64,000 nucleotides of DNA from Liolophura sinensis (Eukaryota; Mollusca; Polyplacophora; Chitonida; Chitonidae). A program made the translations under genes and the position numbers. Location: assembly GCF_032854445.1 (NCBI RefSeq), contig NC_088297.1, positions 18,613,127 to 18,677,126 of the forward strand, written 5' to 3'. Shown here piece by piece: positions 47,075 through 59,136 of the stretch (positions within the stretch are counted from its first letter, which is position 1; the number at the start of each line of letters is the position of its first letter). The notes under the pieces are model-generated. The model was not told where the DNA came from. It saw only the letters and a list, made by a program, of their open reading frames with translations, and searched no databases.

Positions 47075-49509
47075 ATAGATCTAGCGGCAATGTGTGTAAA
47101 ACCAAAGTGTTGGATATGTAACTGGTATCGGGTCAGACATTTTGTGAGTTAGGCGAGCTCTGTAATTTAATGGTTTGCCAAACATCTCAACATTTTGTCA
47201 CTAGTGAAGCCATCTTACAGCGACGGCTTCGTAATTGCAATCTCCGTCCTCTGGTTAGAAAGCCTGGGTTCAAATGCAATTCAAAGTAGTTCCAAACAAA
47301 CCACTTGGCGCTCGACGCTCGTCGTAATGAGATAAGGAGCCAAGAGGTGGTGTACTTTGTGTTGTTATACTGTGAAACCCAGAGAAACGTTCTAGTTATC
47401 AACCGCTGTCGTGCTATAAGACGATGCCTTCTTGATATGTAGATGTCGTAACACATAACTGTATGCCAATCGTTAAATGTAATTGAGGTCCTAAGTCAGT
47501 AATCAAAATACTATAATTTCCAGAACAACTTTCTACACGAATCACCAAAGAACTAAGAAAGTATATAAATTATGAAACTTGAAGTAAAGCACGGTTGTTC
47601 ATAGAGGCGCGGCCAACAGTATTCAGTTATGACCGGCGAAGAGACGTCAGAAATGATGTATACGGGGAATGTAACCAGTGTCTAAATTTTGTACGAATCT
47701 AGGCGTTAAAACAGACATTTATATGTCAGCTGATAATCAAAATGGACATTCCAGGTCAATAATCGCCAGGCCAGTTCCCAAAATCAACTTACTTTATGAC
47801 CTCCTGTTTAATCCAAAATATACTAACTCATCAAAGAAACTGTGTATGAAATCAAAGTATTTGTCTTTCAGTTACAAGCATCTTTTCAGACCAAAGAATA
47901 ATTTATTAGTAATCAAAAGACCATAAATGCTTGTTGATCTTTCGCCTCTAACGTAGTGTCATAGTTAATATTTGCGTTGACCTTGCGTCCTGACGTCCTG
48001 AAAAAAATGTTGACGTCGGGCCAGTGCGGGAATCGTTTTTTCGTGACATCGTATGCACCCAGTTACTTCCTGTTACGGTGATCCTCGTACTAGAAATCGT
48101 ACTAGCGATTCACTGGTTGGTGTGTGGGATATTGGCGTGTGCCCGTCTGTTGATTCGTGCTAGCGGCTTGAATACGATCAGTTAAATGTCAGGCGTGCCG
48201 TTACGTCGCGCTGGCTTTTGAACTTTACCCAACAAAAGACTTCAAATAATTTAATAACAAAGTGGAACAAATGTCACATGACACACCTTTCATGTAATAC
48301 ATATTGCGTATCCTAATACTGGCCGTACTTTAGTTTAATGCCATCTATTCTTTTGGTTTTTACTCCTTGGCACTTTTTTTTTAACATTTGTAATGTAGTA
48401 TATGTATCTCAATTCTGTTTTGACTGCGTATGTTCATATATGTATCCAACGTGGACATTATTACTTAAATACCATTATCAGCTCCTTCAAACACTACACA
48501 AAGAAGCATACCATGCAGTACGTCTGAGGAACTTCTGTTGAGCGCCCTACGATTGTATGTCGTCTATGGTAATAGTAATAAATTCATTCCTCGAGTGTCT
48601 GTCCATCTGAATTTCTGATACTGTTCGTTCGCCAGCTTCCATGCCTAAGGAGTCCACAGGTCAAAGTTCATTACTTGATATCTAAGAGGGTCAACAGTGT
48701 ACTTAAGGAACTATGAATTGGATTTTGATTCCTCATTGTACAGAAACGGCCATATTTATATCTAATACGGTAAACATTGTACCCGAAGAATCCCCAAACT
48801 GTGTCGATTGTATGGAAACGGGGAAACGTGATGGAAACTAAATATGTCGGGGGATGCGGGGATCACCAGCGTCGGTATATCGGGCTGGAAATCCTGCGTA
48901 GGTTTAATCCACTGTTGTTATCACTGTCTGGTTAGAAGCGGTCCTGTACACAATACCAAAGAGGCACCTCAGAGTGGATGTCGGCAGACTCGGTATGCCG
49001 ATATATCCACGCCTGGGTCAGTTACTCTTAACTGACTGCAACGAAGCGTGATAATATTGCTGGCAAGTAATTCAAAGAAATGCCTTGTGAACGACTTCGA
49101 TTTCTTGCTGAGGGTAAAAATCGAATTTTCTCAATCGAGGGGACGCAAAGAGTGGTGTCCCTTCGAGACTGTGGAGTGTTTGATATGATGGTGAAGAGAG
49201 GCTCTAAGTGTATAGGCATTAAGGTGTCCGCAGTGAAGGGCCACCTGATATTATTCTGGGACACTATATACATGTAGTAAGGAGTCTACAGTAACAATAG
49301 GCCGGATAACAACATTTCATTATAACGAAGCATTTAATGCTTTAGTCGTCACAAACATTTTTGTATGCAAAAGAATGCGTACAATTTGAACTGGACGCAT
49401 CTGTTTCAAGTGGTCTGTTCCTCTACCCAGTATTACAAATATACCGTGGCCATTCCAGTTTTGCTTGTCTTTTGTACACTAATTGATTGCATGGTGCAAA
49501 CTTTTTGCT
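47075..49509. other. No gene identified
   Basis: A tRNA-like GCCTGGGTTCAAATGC lies near 47260. Frames of 60-89 codons near 47.2, 47.7, 48.3, 48.8 and 49.1 kb show no domains. Confidence 0.4.
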
Positions 49510-49548
49510 TTCGTCGTCATATGACTGGAAGGTTGTTAATTACGACGT
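49510..49548 (+). mobile_element. SINE family D tail fragment
   Basis: CGTCGTCATATGACTGGAAG then TTGTTAATTACGACGTAAAA. Confidence 0.45.
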
Positions 49549-51270
49549 AAAAACCGTTGCATACATACGCATTTTGCTGAATATTGTCGATAGTTAGCAG
49601 ATGTTATATTTTAATGTTTTTAAGAGCACAGAAGAATCGTTCCTGTGCGTTGTACACAAGCATTGCTGTTGGTTATCGCAAATAGCATCTCGTTTTATGC
49701 AATAAAACATTTAGAAAAAAATCACATACAACATGTGAAATAATCGCTATGAGACTACAGTTATTGGAAAGTATTGGGAACACCTGTATGTTGAATTAAG
49801 TGGGTTACCGCCGGTCGGCTGGAATTCTCTAAAAGGCCGGGTATTAAAATGAAATGGGTTTCTCCCACATACTCAGCTCGGGAAACAGCCAACTTCCTCT
49901 ACCGTCTACAAGATTTCTAATTAGGACATTACTGTTGGGCAGAGCAAAACATCAGCTCCCACATATCTGGTAGTCATACGGCTCTATATATATACACACA
50001 GCCACTATCTCACAAACAGTTTTGGATTCATTGCTATTAGAGATAGTATAAAAATTCAGTTTTTTGATTGATGTTTAATCCAGTAATATTCAATTTAAGA
50101 CAACTAGCAGACAAAATCCTAATTATGAACAACACGTATTTATGAAAGATCACGGCATCTCTCCAGTTTATCCACTGTTCAATTCAAGCAGTCGGGCAAA
50201 CGCACTTGTGTTCATAGCATTCTGATGTAAAGCCTTACCCGAGCCAAAAAACTGATATAAGTGAAAAACTAGCTTTAATATGTGTCCAAAAAAAATTTGG
50301 AATCGTGATAAAATCGTTTATTTCACTATCATGGAACATAAAATTGAGAAAAACAAACAACCATGTATGATTTACTTATCTGATCCAAAACAAACGCCTT
50401 ACTCAAGTATTTTTTGTCTTCTTTGATGGTGGTAAGATTGAGGAAACCAGAGTGTCCAAGCTAAACAACAGGCCTTCTCTATTTATTTTGCAAACCTCCT
50501 GACTTAGAACAGCAGTCGAACCAACCACAGATGAAAAGCTGCCAAACATTTCAGAGTAGTGACCATTTTTTTTTATTCCAAAATAGAGGAAATTTGAGAG
50601 GATACCACTTTTTTTCCTAATGGCATCTCGAGAAATTCGTCATTTCCTTAAAAGAGATGCGTGGGTTTTCTATTTCAAAGAATCGTGACTTTCACCAAAG
50701 ATGAAAAAGACAGACAAAACCGAAGATGATGAGATTTATTTTTCCCCGGTGAAAGCTGTGCTTCTATTCCCATGACTTTGCGCTGAAGTTTTCTTAAAAC
50801 CTAGACAAAACCTAAGAAACCAGACATTTGTCTGGCCACTTTCAGTGGTTTTTGTTCGTCATACATCCGCTTTTCCCGTCCATGTCTTTTGAGGACACAT
50901 GATAACTTGTAAAGACGTCTACTTTCTACAATGTATATCATGGTTAGATGTGGCTGGATGTCGTTTCAAGTTTAGAATGTTGAATATAATTATTTCTCTC
51001 GGTTGAAGAGCTTTTAAAGCGAATATCAAATTCAGTTCACGGGAATGAAGCGATATGTATCCTGATCATAAAATAATAACGCATCATCCACTGATTAGAG
51101 ATTTCATTTCGAATACTAACACAAATGCACTTAAGCTATATATTTCAGACACTACATCGTCTTGAGATAATTATCAAGTGGCACGTTGAGACAATCGCTT
51201 GTTGATTGTGCTCTAACATCACTTTCAACATGATCACCATCATGAAAGGCTGGGTTTTTCATTTTGTACA
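49549..51270. other. No gene; one SINE trace
   Basis: 50395-50530 holds a diverged family B fragment on the - strand (CGCCTTACTCAAGTATTTTT, GAGGAAACCAGAGTGTCC on +). Otherwise AT-rich sequence. Confidence 0.4.
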
Positions 51271-51590
51271 CACCGGGCCTATGGATGAGCTGGTAGAGCG
51301 CCCGCGGTTGATCCAGGGTCAATCCTGGGTCGGGTCACACCTCACACTTGGCATTTAACATTAAGGGGATAGTGCAACGACTGGTTGACCTGTATCAGTA
51401 TAATGGCTCGGGTGGGGTGGCTTACTTGCCTTCGGTAAGTCGTCTTAGTGAAGCAGCACTAGATAAAAGAGCGTTGGAAATCCTTCCTGCAACAAGGAGG
51501 AACATTACACATACATGCACTCGGACGGAAAAATTGTTAAGTGCGACTTTAAAAGCTAAGCATTCACTCACTCACTCACTCACTCACTCA
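51271..51590 (+). mobile_element. SINE family D, full length with target-site duplication
   Basis: tRNA-like head with box A (GGATGAGCTGGTAGAGCG) and box B-like GGGTCAATCC, then GTGCAACGACTGGTTGACC, CTTCGGTAAGTCGTCTTAG, TTCCTGCAACAAGGAGGAA, AAATTGTTAAGTGCGACTTT and a (CACT)n tail. TTTTGTACA flanks it at 51262-51270 and 51599-51607, with CCCTCC between the tail and the second copy. Best example for defining family D. Confidence 0.9.
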
Positions 51591-51607
51591 ATCCCTCCTT
51601 TTGTACA

Positions 51608-52311
51608 AGAGTCATGATTCCGTGAATTCCACACTACTACATTCCAGAGGCATGTTCACAAGCGACTAGACACAGAGGTAACGCCTACTACACCGAACAC
51701 ATTACCCACCAAGTCACTCAAATATAAGAGTGTATAAACAATTCATTTTGCTATAGTACATTCCTACTATACTGGACTTTAGCTACCCTGTTATTATATA
51801 GTTAAACACACAGTTTGTGTATTTGTGTATTTGACTTGAAGAATATGATGTACGTACATACATGCACAAAAATACAATCGTGTCGTGAAAATATCTACTG
51901 ATACTGTCCCGGGCAGGGGTGGTTATGTTTGCCTGTTTAGTGAGCACACACTGAAGAGTTGGAGTCCAGTTGTTCGAAAGTGTATTACGATTTCAGCCAG
52001 GTACATGTAAGCCTCAAATATTGACCTTACTTCATAGAAGCGCATGCGATGTAGGACACATACTGGGGTTAGAACTGCCATAATGATTTTTTTCAGAATA
52101 TTGTAATCAGCTGTGAGAGATGTCAGAAGCCTTCCTCCTCAGGCGGAAAGTTATGAAAACGAAACTCCACATATCTATTATTCACAAAAAAGCTACCATT
52201 GGATGAGGCGAAAAAAAAACAAAACAAAAAAAAAAACAAAACAAAAAAAACAAGCCAAAGCAGTTTCCAGAAGCCAAGAAAGAATATCGCTCACATCGTT
52301 TCTCGTTGCAG
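51608..52311. other. No gene; A-rich tract
   Basis: 52208-52252 is a run of A blocks split by single C, possibly an old retroposon tail. No other feature. Confidence 0.4.
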
Positions 52312-52313
52312 TA

Positions 52314-52553
52314 CACTCAAAAAACTAATCTGTTAAATAGGAAGTCTGTTGTCTGAGTCATGCTAGAATGTATTATAGCACAATATTGTGTCATATTCCA
52401 CATACTATCCTGTTATATTCTAATAGGACGGTAATGTTGAATTAATATGTGTGCTATATCAAACAGAATAATCTGCTGCAACAACAGAATACATTCTGGT
52501 ATCACTCAGATAACAGACTTTCTGTTTAATTTGACGGATTAATTTTTTGAGTG
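52314..52553. mobile_element. MITE 'M1', copy 2, flanked by TA
   Basis: Begins CACTCAAAAAACTAATCTG and ends GATTAATTTTTTGAGTG, an inverted pair, with TA on both sides (52312-52313 and 52554-52555). TA target duplication and a CACT end fit Tc1/mariner-type mobilisation. Internal CTGTTGTCTGAGTCATGCT and GTATCACTCAGATAACAG extend the inverted symmetry. No coding capacity. Confidence 0.82.
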
Positions 52554-53025
52554 TACTGTCCCAAGAAAATTTACCACTAGCAGGAATCCAAACAATTATT
52601 GCACAATAGCTTGGCCTGATTTGAAAAGAATTCTCCAAAGTTATAAGGCAGGAAGACCTTAGTAAACGTTTGCAAACGTTATCTGCAGAAGCAATCAAAT
52701 ATATGTGGAAGTAAGGTGGGCTTTATGGACCACACACATGTCCATTGGTATGTTTGGTATTCAGACTTCAGTCTGGGCCGACTTTCGTTACACTCTAAAC
52801 GCATTGACCGCAAATCAGTACATTTCCTTTCATCCAAGTTCATAGTTAATGGGTTGTTATCCTGGCCCACACTAACCATTAACTGGTTCTTTAAAGCACA
52901 CAGTCCGGTACACGGTTGTAAAATCCGTATCAATTTTTTATCTATATTCATTCGACTGTTTGGCGACAGGATTTGGGAGTTGGTTTTGGTACCATCAAGA
53001 AACTTCCACCGCTTTCATTAAGAGT

Positions 53026-53243
53026 TTAATATTGAGATGATGAAGTGCAGGTCGTTCCCAGGAACCCATCCTGCGCCCTGTTGACAATGTAACACACCGT
53101 CTTCTGCTCCGACAGCATGCTCCTCTTCAAGTATACCCATGTCTTTTTAAAGGAAATCACATGAGCCGCAAAAAAGTCCTTTAAGTCCGTGGCCAATTTC
53201 TCGGCTTTCGGCAGATGCAGTGTTTTTTGGCGGGCAAAATCCA
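53026..53243 (-). CDS. Possible terminal coding exon, unknown product
   Basis: Open frame of about 71 codons to TAA whose bases look more coding-like than its neighbours (many G/C third positions). Translation contains LPKAEKLATDLKDFFAAHV, then FKKTWVYLKRSMLSEQK and CYIVNRAQDGFLGTTC. There is no ATG at its start; an AG precedes it (GCATAG at about 53244-53249 read on -), so it could be a last exon. I do not recognise the family. It could equally be a transposon or pseudogene remnant. Confidence 0.25.
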
Positions 53244-53630
53244 CTATGCGTTAAATCAATAGAAGCCATCTCCTGTATTTTGCTTCATTTCTTGCTGAAC
53301 TCATGTTGTGTTAAGACGACCGTCTATCCAACCCTAATGGTATTTCAATATGCCACCGTGTGTTATTGATTACGTGAGCTGCTAGAATACGGTCTGGTCA
53401 AAACTCGCCTGTCAATCCTGCCCAGTTGACCCTGCTAACGATGTCTTTTTTATAACTCCCAAACACGCCTAGTTTCCAAGACAGAATAGGAATATTCGTC
53501 TGTGAAACGTGTCAAGTTCATTTGGACTCGAAGCCAATTCATTTTCGTCAGTGATGCGTGTGACGTATCTAAGCGTTGTTGTTTCGCTGAACCTTAGAAT
53601 CTGATGAAACGATATGCAAATGCAGGAGTA
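53244..53630. other. No recognisable feature
   Basis: No gene or repeat was recognised. Confidence 0.35.
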
Positions 53631-53634
53631 GTTG

Positions 53635-53760
53635 CTTCCAATCTGCGTAACATCATATATTGCGATACTTGGCAAATGGTCACACGTAGCCTGTGTAATA
53701 CGGCTTATAGTCATTTTACCTCAGTTAGGATTTTGTTCTAACTGTTCATGCAAATGTCAG
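53635..53760 (-). repeat. Dispersed repeat R1, part Y
   Basis: On +: ACTTGGCAAATGGTCACACG, TAATACGGCTTATAGTC, CCTCAGTTAGGATTTTGTTC, TAACTGTTCATGCAAATG. Confidence 0.6.
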
Positions 53761-54409
53761 TTATACGCGCCCTAACACCATGGCTTAAGCATATTTCCGC
53801 GCAAAATGGAGTACTGTGAAATGTAATCTGTTAAACGTCACTGATACCATGGTACACGACTCAAAAAATGTTTCATTTTACTTGCCTAAAACATTCACTG
53901 GTTATTTTCGATATCCTTGAAAAGCTGAAACCATTCATTTTTATACGACTACTTGGATATCTTATTTTCTTGGGGTTTTTTTTAAGGTATTTAAGGTGTA
54001 CAAAAATCGCTTTGTAGCATTTGTAAAATTTTCTGTTTTGTGCCGTAATAAAAACATTTGCTTTGTGAATTTATTCTCAAAGATAGAAATACAAAGAAAC
54101 AAGTAATCTGAGGCTTCCTCACGGTATACAAAGTTTTGAATTTTGAAAGAGCTCACAAATCTTTTTTTATAAAGATTACTCATTAAGTCGTTAAAATCGT
54201 GAGTTAATTGAAATAAGGAGACTAATTGTTTTTTTCTCTTGTTAGCTGTCATATATCGTCCTTTATATAAGTACACACAGAAAACTTAAGAGTATGTGGT
54301 TCTGCATGGGATCAGGGCGAGATGTAGACAGCTAGGTGACTGTGTCTGGTGCCCATGTACTCACCTGGTTTATATTGAGTTAGCTTGAAATAAGTTGGTT
54401 ATTTAGTCA
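53761..54409. other. No gene identified
   Basis: A lysine-rich 104-codon frame (53962-54276, -) in very AT-rich DNA shows no domain. Confidence 0.4.
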
Positions 54410-54779
54410 GGCCGCCACTGCTCTTATTCTGTTAGCCGCTTGAAAGGTTCCCCTGTTAAGAGTTTGCGAGATAGAACTGGTTTATTAATGATCAGAGTAA
54501 AATAGCACGTTATACCTGGAAAGTTGAATTTTTTGCCCAGTAGGTAATTAATTCTTGGTAGTATAGCGAACACAAAATAATTAACGTCAAAATTCGCAGT
54601 GAAATAGCTTAGATCGGAATAACATTGTCTAGAATGAAAAATAGCTTAGACTGGAATGAAAATAGCTTAAACTGAAATGAAAATTATCTCCTGTTTTCCA
54701 GTTTCTCTGAAATCACCCAAGCATGAAGTCAATCATCAGTCAACCAATGCACTAATCTGTTGGATTTTACCATTTATAC

Positions 54780-55765
54780 TCAGTCAGTCAGTCTGTCACT
54801 CAGGCAGCATGTCATTAATGCATTCATGCGTTTAATCGTTTGTTCATGCAGTTTCTCAGCCAATCAGTCAGTCACCATGTAATTAATTAATTAATTAAAT
54901 AATTCAGTCATTGTTTTATTCCTTCAGCCAGTCGGATAGCCAATCAGTCAGTCAGTCAGTCAATGGATCACTCATTCAGTCAGCCAGTTAGCCTATCGAT
55001 CATTCAGTCAGTAGACCAATCATTCAATGGATCACTCATTCAGTCAGCCAGTTAGCCGATCGATCATTTAGTCAGTAGGCCAATCAGCCAGTTAGCCGAT
55101 CGATCATTTAGTCAGTCAGCCAGACAATCAACCAATGGGTCACTCAGTCAGTCAGTCAATCAGTCAATGGATCACTCAGTCAGTCAGTCAATCAGTTAAT
55201 GGATCACTCAGTCAGTCAGTCAATCAGTCAATGGATCACTCAGTCAGTCAGTCAATCAATCAGCCAATGGATCACTCAGTCAGTCAGTCAATCAGTCAAT
55301 GGATCACTCAGTCAGTCAGTCAATCAATCAGCCAATGGATCACTCAGTCAGTCAGTCAATCAGTCAATGGATCACTCAGTCAATCAGTCAATCAGTCAAT
55401 GGATCGCTCAGTCAGTCAGTCAATCGGCCAATGGATCACTCAGTCAGTCAGTCAATCAGTCAATGGATCACTCAGTCAGTCAGTCAGTCAGTCAATCGGC
55501 CATTGGATCACTCAGTCAGTCAGTCAGTCAATCAATCGGCCAATGGATCACTCAGTCAGTCAGTCAATCAATCAGTCAATGGATCACTCAGTCAGTCAGT
55601 CAGTCAATCAATCAACCAATGGATAACTCAGTCAGTCAGCCAATCGGCCAATGGATCATTTAGTCAGTCAGCCAATCGGCCAATGGATCACTCAGTCAGT
55701 CAGCCAGTTAGCCGATCGATCACTAAGTCAGTCAGCCAATTAGTCAATCACTTTATTACACTAAA
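54780..55765. repeat. GTCA-based minisatellite (32-bp core unit)
   Basis: The regular core, 55137-55640, repeats a 32-base unit made of GGATCACTCA, (GTCA)3 and ATCAGTCAAT, with variants of 28-40 bases. Looser GTCA/CAATCA sequence extends on both sides. All three + frames stay open (154-175 codons, Ser/Gln-rich), which follows from the repeat lacking stops and having a length not divisible by three. Confidence 0.93.
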
Positions 55766-56407
55766 CCAGTCAATCAGTCAGGATGCTGTTGTTTTTTTTT
55801 ACAAACAAGATGAAAGAGACGCTTAAATTAACAGGCAACACAGTTTATCATTCACTGATTTTAGATCAATCAGTCATTCATGGAAAAATCAATCCTCGAA
55901 TCACCATTTCCAATCACCAGTTCAGCTTCTCTGTACCTCGAGTTGAGCCGGAAGATTTGTTCTGACAAGTCCGAATACGGTTTTTAATGGCGAAGAACTT
56001 TTGACAACACCCACAGTGTTAGAGCGGGCATACATGAAGAGTGGAGCGCGTTTTTTCGTCTACCTGCGGATTCCAATTACCCTTGATGATGTCAGTTCAG
56101 CAAACGTATTGACGTTTCTCCGTAAAAAGTAAGTTTGCAGAAGCAATAAGGTTTTCATATTCTTTTTTCTTAAACTTTACATCATATCACGTCATTGTCT
56201 TAAAAAACCTCTTTCAGTGCAGGGTCTAAATTCTAAAATCCAATTTGTTTGTATTCATCCGTTGAAAATTTAATAAACCTTTTTATGCATGTACAGAAAT
56301 GGTATATAAGGCCGTGCACGAGAAGTTTTTACTTGTACTATGTAGAATGCTGAAGAGGTATATAGGTGGTGGATGCCGGAGTGCCCGGGTGGAGAGGACA
56401 TGCATTT

Positions 56408-56582
56408 TACTTATTTATTTATTTATCTATTTGATTGGTCTTACTCAAGTCTTACGCCGTGCTCAAGAATATTTCAGTTATATGACGGCGACCAGCATTA
56501 TGGTGGGAGGAAACCGAGCAGAGACCGGACGAAACCCACGACGATCTGCTGGTTGCTGTCAAACCTCAATCCATGCCGCCAG
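56408..56582 (-). mobile_element. SINE family A copy
   Basis: On +: TTTATTTATCTATTTGATTGG, TCTTACGCCGTGCTCAAGAA, CGACCAGCATTATGGTGGGA, CACGACGATCTGCTGGTTGC. Head missing. CTTACTCAAGT is inserted near the tail end. Allelic copy at 60980-61155. Confidence 0.85.
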
Positions 56583-56717
56583 CACTGAAACATTATGCCT
56601 AGACACTAAACATGACACTTCATCCTACACATTATACATCGAGATAACCAGTCCTTTTTCCTTGCTCTAACCTCTCAATTCTGAGCGCGAAGCGAGGGAG
56701 CAACAAGTACCATTTTT

Positions 56718-56790
56718 ACAGTCTTTAGTATGACTCGACCCGGGTCTTTCGACTTCGAAACGATTGATTTATCCATTAGATCACCGAAAT
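56718..56790 (-). mobile_element. tRNA-Arg-like SINE head or tRNA pseudogene
   Basis: On the - strand: GATCTAATGGATAAATC (box A-like), TTTCGAAGTCGAAAGA (resembling a TCG anticodon arm), and GGGTCGAGTC (box B). The acceptor arms do not pair, so it is not a working tRNA. Allelic copy at about 61291-61363. Confidence 0.5.
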
Positions 56791-56880
56791 GTCTCATTCT
56801 TTCATAAGTTACACTGCTATTTTAGTGTAGGGCTTTATGAGTTGTGATGAGGTTGAAGTACGTCGCTCTGTGATATAGAC

Positions 56881-57141
56881 ATGACAGCATCTAACTTATG
56901 TGAAATGGTCGATGGAGAATTTCACAAAGCGGTTGATCGAATAAAAGCCCTCCCAAGTAGTACACCTGAATGTGAATTACGTAATCATATTATAAGCTGG
57001 CTGACCAATCACCAATTTATAACTACCGTATTCAATCAGATCGTCAGTCAAATTAGCCTCCCAATCGGTGATATAGAGTGTCAGCGAGTCATGTACAAAA
57101 TCTGTGAATCAGCCAATTCGACAGACTCGCCGACAGACTGA
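56881..57141 (+). CDS. Small open frame, 86 codons, unknown
   Basis: Starts at a true ATG and ends TGA. The translation is helix-prone (VDRIKALPSS, LRNHIISWLTNHQFITTVF, IECQRVMYKICESAN) with no domain I know. The other haplotype copy (61454-61714) keeps the frame; the two base differences both change the amino acid, which gives no sign of purifying selection. It may be chance or a single exon. Confidence 0.2.
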   Translation: MTASNLCEMVDGEFHKAVDRIKALPSSTPECELRNHIISWLTNHQFITTVFNQIVSQISLPIGDIECQRVMYKICESANSTDSPTD

Positions 57142-57997
57142 CAAAAAAGTTCTTAGATTAGCTATACTTGTAGTCAGTTATTCAGAAAGGAAAGTCATGC
57201 ATGTTCTGTATGACAACCCCAAATATTCACACACTATAAAATACAAAGCAAATCCTGATGTTTCCTTCAGATTCATTTTTTTCAAGGCTGCACGAGGTAT
57301 ATTATCCCAGTGCGTGGAATTCCAAACACAAATAGCTACAAATTTCTATCCGGAATAATTTGGAATGCGTTTAAAGCTCGTTACACTAGCTCGAATGATA
57401 CAAACCATTCTTTATTGCTACCCGCAAACTGGACACATGCCAGACAGCTTAAGACTGGTGTTGTTGGCAGCAGCACCACTTGTGCAGCCGGGCTGGCGAG
57501 CGAAATATGGAGAAATTGTATAACTACTGACAGGTTTACACACGGCTGTCACGACGTGTAGAATTCCACGGGGTAACACGTGGCGTGGAAAACTTTATCA
57601 ATATTTACCTTTATTCTGTGACCGTTTGTAACGCTTAGATAGGTTTAATGGTCGTTTTCAGCACCACATCGGCTGAACTGGCGCACTATGGGCTTTCGAG
57701 AAAACACACAAACACACAAATTAAGAAGACAACATGTAACATTTCAAATATGCCACAGTATGTTTTGTGCCTCCAAGCCATCTCTCTGTAATTCTCGTTT
57801 TAACGATCTCTTAAAGGTTATTTGTTCACGTCAAGTCTCATCATTGGCAAGTATCTCCAGTGTAGAGGTAAATTGTGCACGGGATATGCTAGAAATTAAA
57901 ATAGCATCTTACATTCCAACAGCTGCTTTAGATTATTAATCAGAGAACCTGTTGTAATTTGAAAATGCTCACAACATAGTCTTAATTATATGGCATT

Positions 57998-58094
57998 TGG
58001 GTTTCCTCCCGCCACTACGCTGGCCGCCATCGCATAAGTGAAATATTCTTGAGTACGGCGTAAAACAACAATCAATTAAAAAAATAAATAAAAT
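57998..58094 (+). mobile_element. SINE family A 3' fragment
   Basis: GGGTTTCCTCCCGCCACTAC, GCTGGCCGCCATCGCATAAG, TGAAATATTCTTGAGTACGG, CGTAAAACAACAATCAA and an A-rich tail. Allelic copy at 62569-62663. Confidence 0.85.
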
Positions 58095-58426
58095 ATGATG
58101 TTTGGGGAATTTTTCACTTTCTTAGTTCCTGGCTGGTTTATATTAAAGATTCTTTTGAATTTTGTTTTGAGATTATTAACCTACAACAATAGGTATGAGT
58201 TTAAACTGTACGGCAAAAGTTGTGGTAATGGTACTTCATTTATTTGCTTGTTTTCTTAAACCAGTTTAAAGGCCTATAATTTTATTTGTCTTCATTTCTA
58301 AGGCTAAATTTTGCACATTGCCAGTTATATGTATATAAAGGTTTAGGCCTAAGGAAAGCTGCTTTAGAGTTGATCTTTTCTAATGCAGCTTATGGATTTG
58401 ATTTGCTTAGGTTTTAAAACCATAGC

Positions 58427-58597
<171 letters not shown>

Positions 58598-58936
58598 GTA
58601 TCTTCATAGTCCGTTTCGGGCTACTTGCAAATCCTAGTTACATATCATGTAAGCTCAGTTAACGTTGAATACATGTGCGAACTGCCTCCAAGTTTTTGTC
58701 CATTATATACCGAAATACACCAGTATGTTACAATACATACACACATAAATTAGTTTATATGGCGACTATGTGGAACTTTAGTCACATTAATAAATATTCA
58801 AAGTCTTCCACGACAGAATCATGAAAATATCTGTAGGTGTAAAGAAAAAAGGATATTTGAGAGACTTCGAGCATTACGCTTATCAAGACATAAATGACGT
58901 ATGCAAACCACATAACAATAACCTAGAGCACATTGA

Positions 58937-59136
58937 NNNNNNNNNNNNNNNNNNNNNNNNNNNNNNNNNNNNNNNNNNNNNNNNNNNNNNNNNNNNNNNN
59001 NNNNNNNNNNNNNNNNNNNNNNNNNNNNNNNNNNNNNNNNNNNNNNNNNNNNNNNNNNNNNNNNNNNNNNNNNNNNNNNNNNNNNNNNNNNNNNNNNNNN
59101 NNNNNNNNNNNNNNNNNNNNNNNNNNNNNNNNNNNN
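58937..59136. other. Assembly gap, exactly 200 N
   Basis: A round-number N run, as scaffolders insert when the true distance is unknown. It separates the two copies of the duplicated block. Frames translated across it are meaningless. Confidence 0.98.

Larger units (their letters stand above)
10289..54409 (+). other. Probable large KCNQ intron 1, or intron plus intergenic DNA
   Basis: About 44 kb downstream of the KCNQ donor contains only repeats and short open frames. I looked for coding signatures of KCNQ S1-S6 (the GYGD filter, the arginine-rich S4, RLWSAGCRS) among the translated frames and found none. Either the first intron extends beyond the window or short exons were missed by eye. 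Confidence 0.4.

Noticed and set aside
53962-54276. Lysine-rich 104-codon frame on the - strand
   Set aside because: Begins at GTG in very AT-rich DNA; no recognisable domain.
55135-55826. Three overlapping Ser/Gln-rich open frames of 154-175 codons
   Set aside because: They are translations of a stop-free 32-base minisatellite in all three frames, with no splice or homology support.
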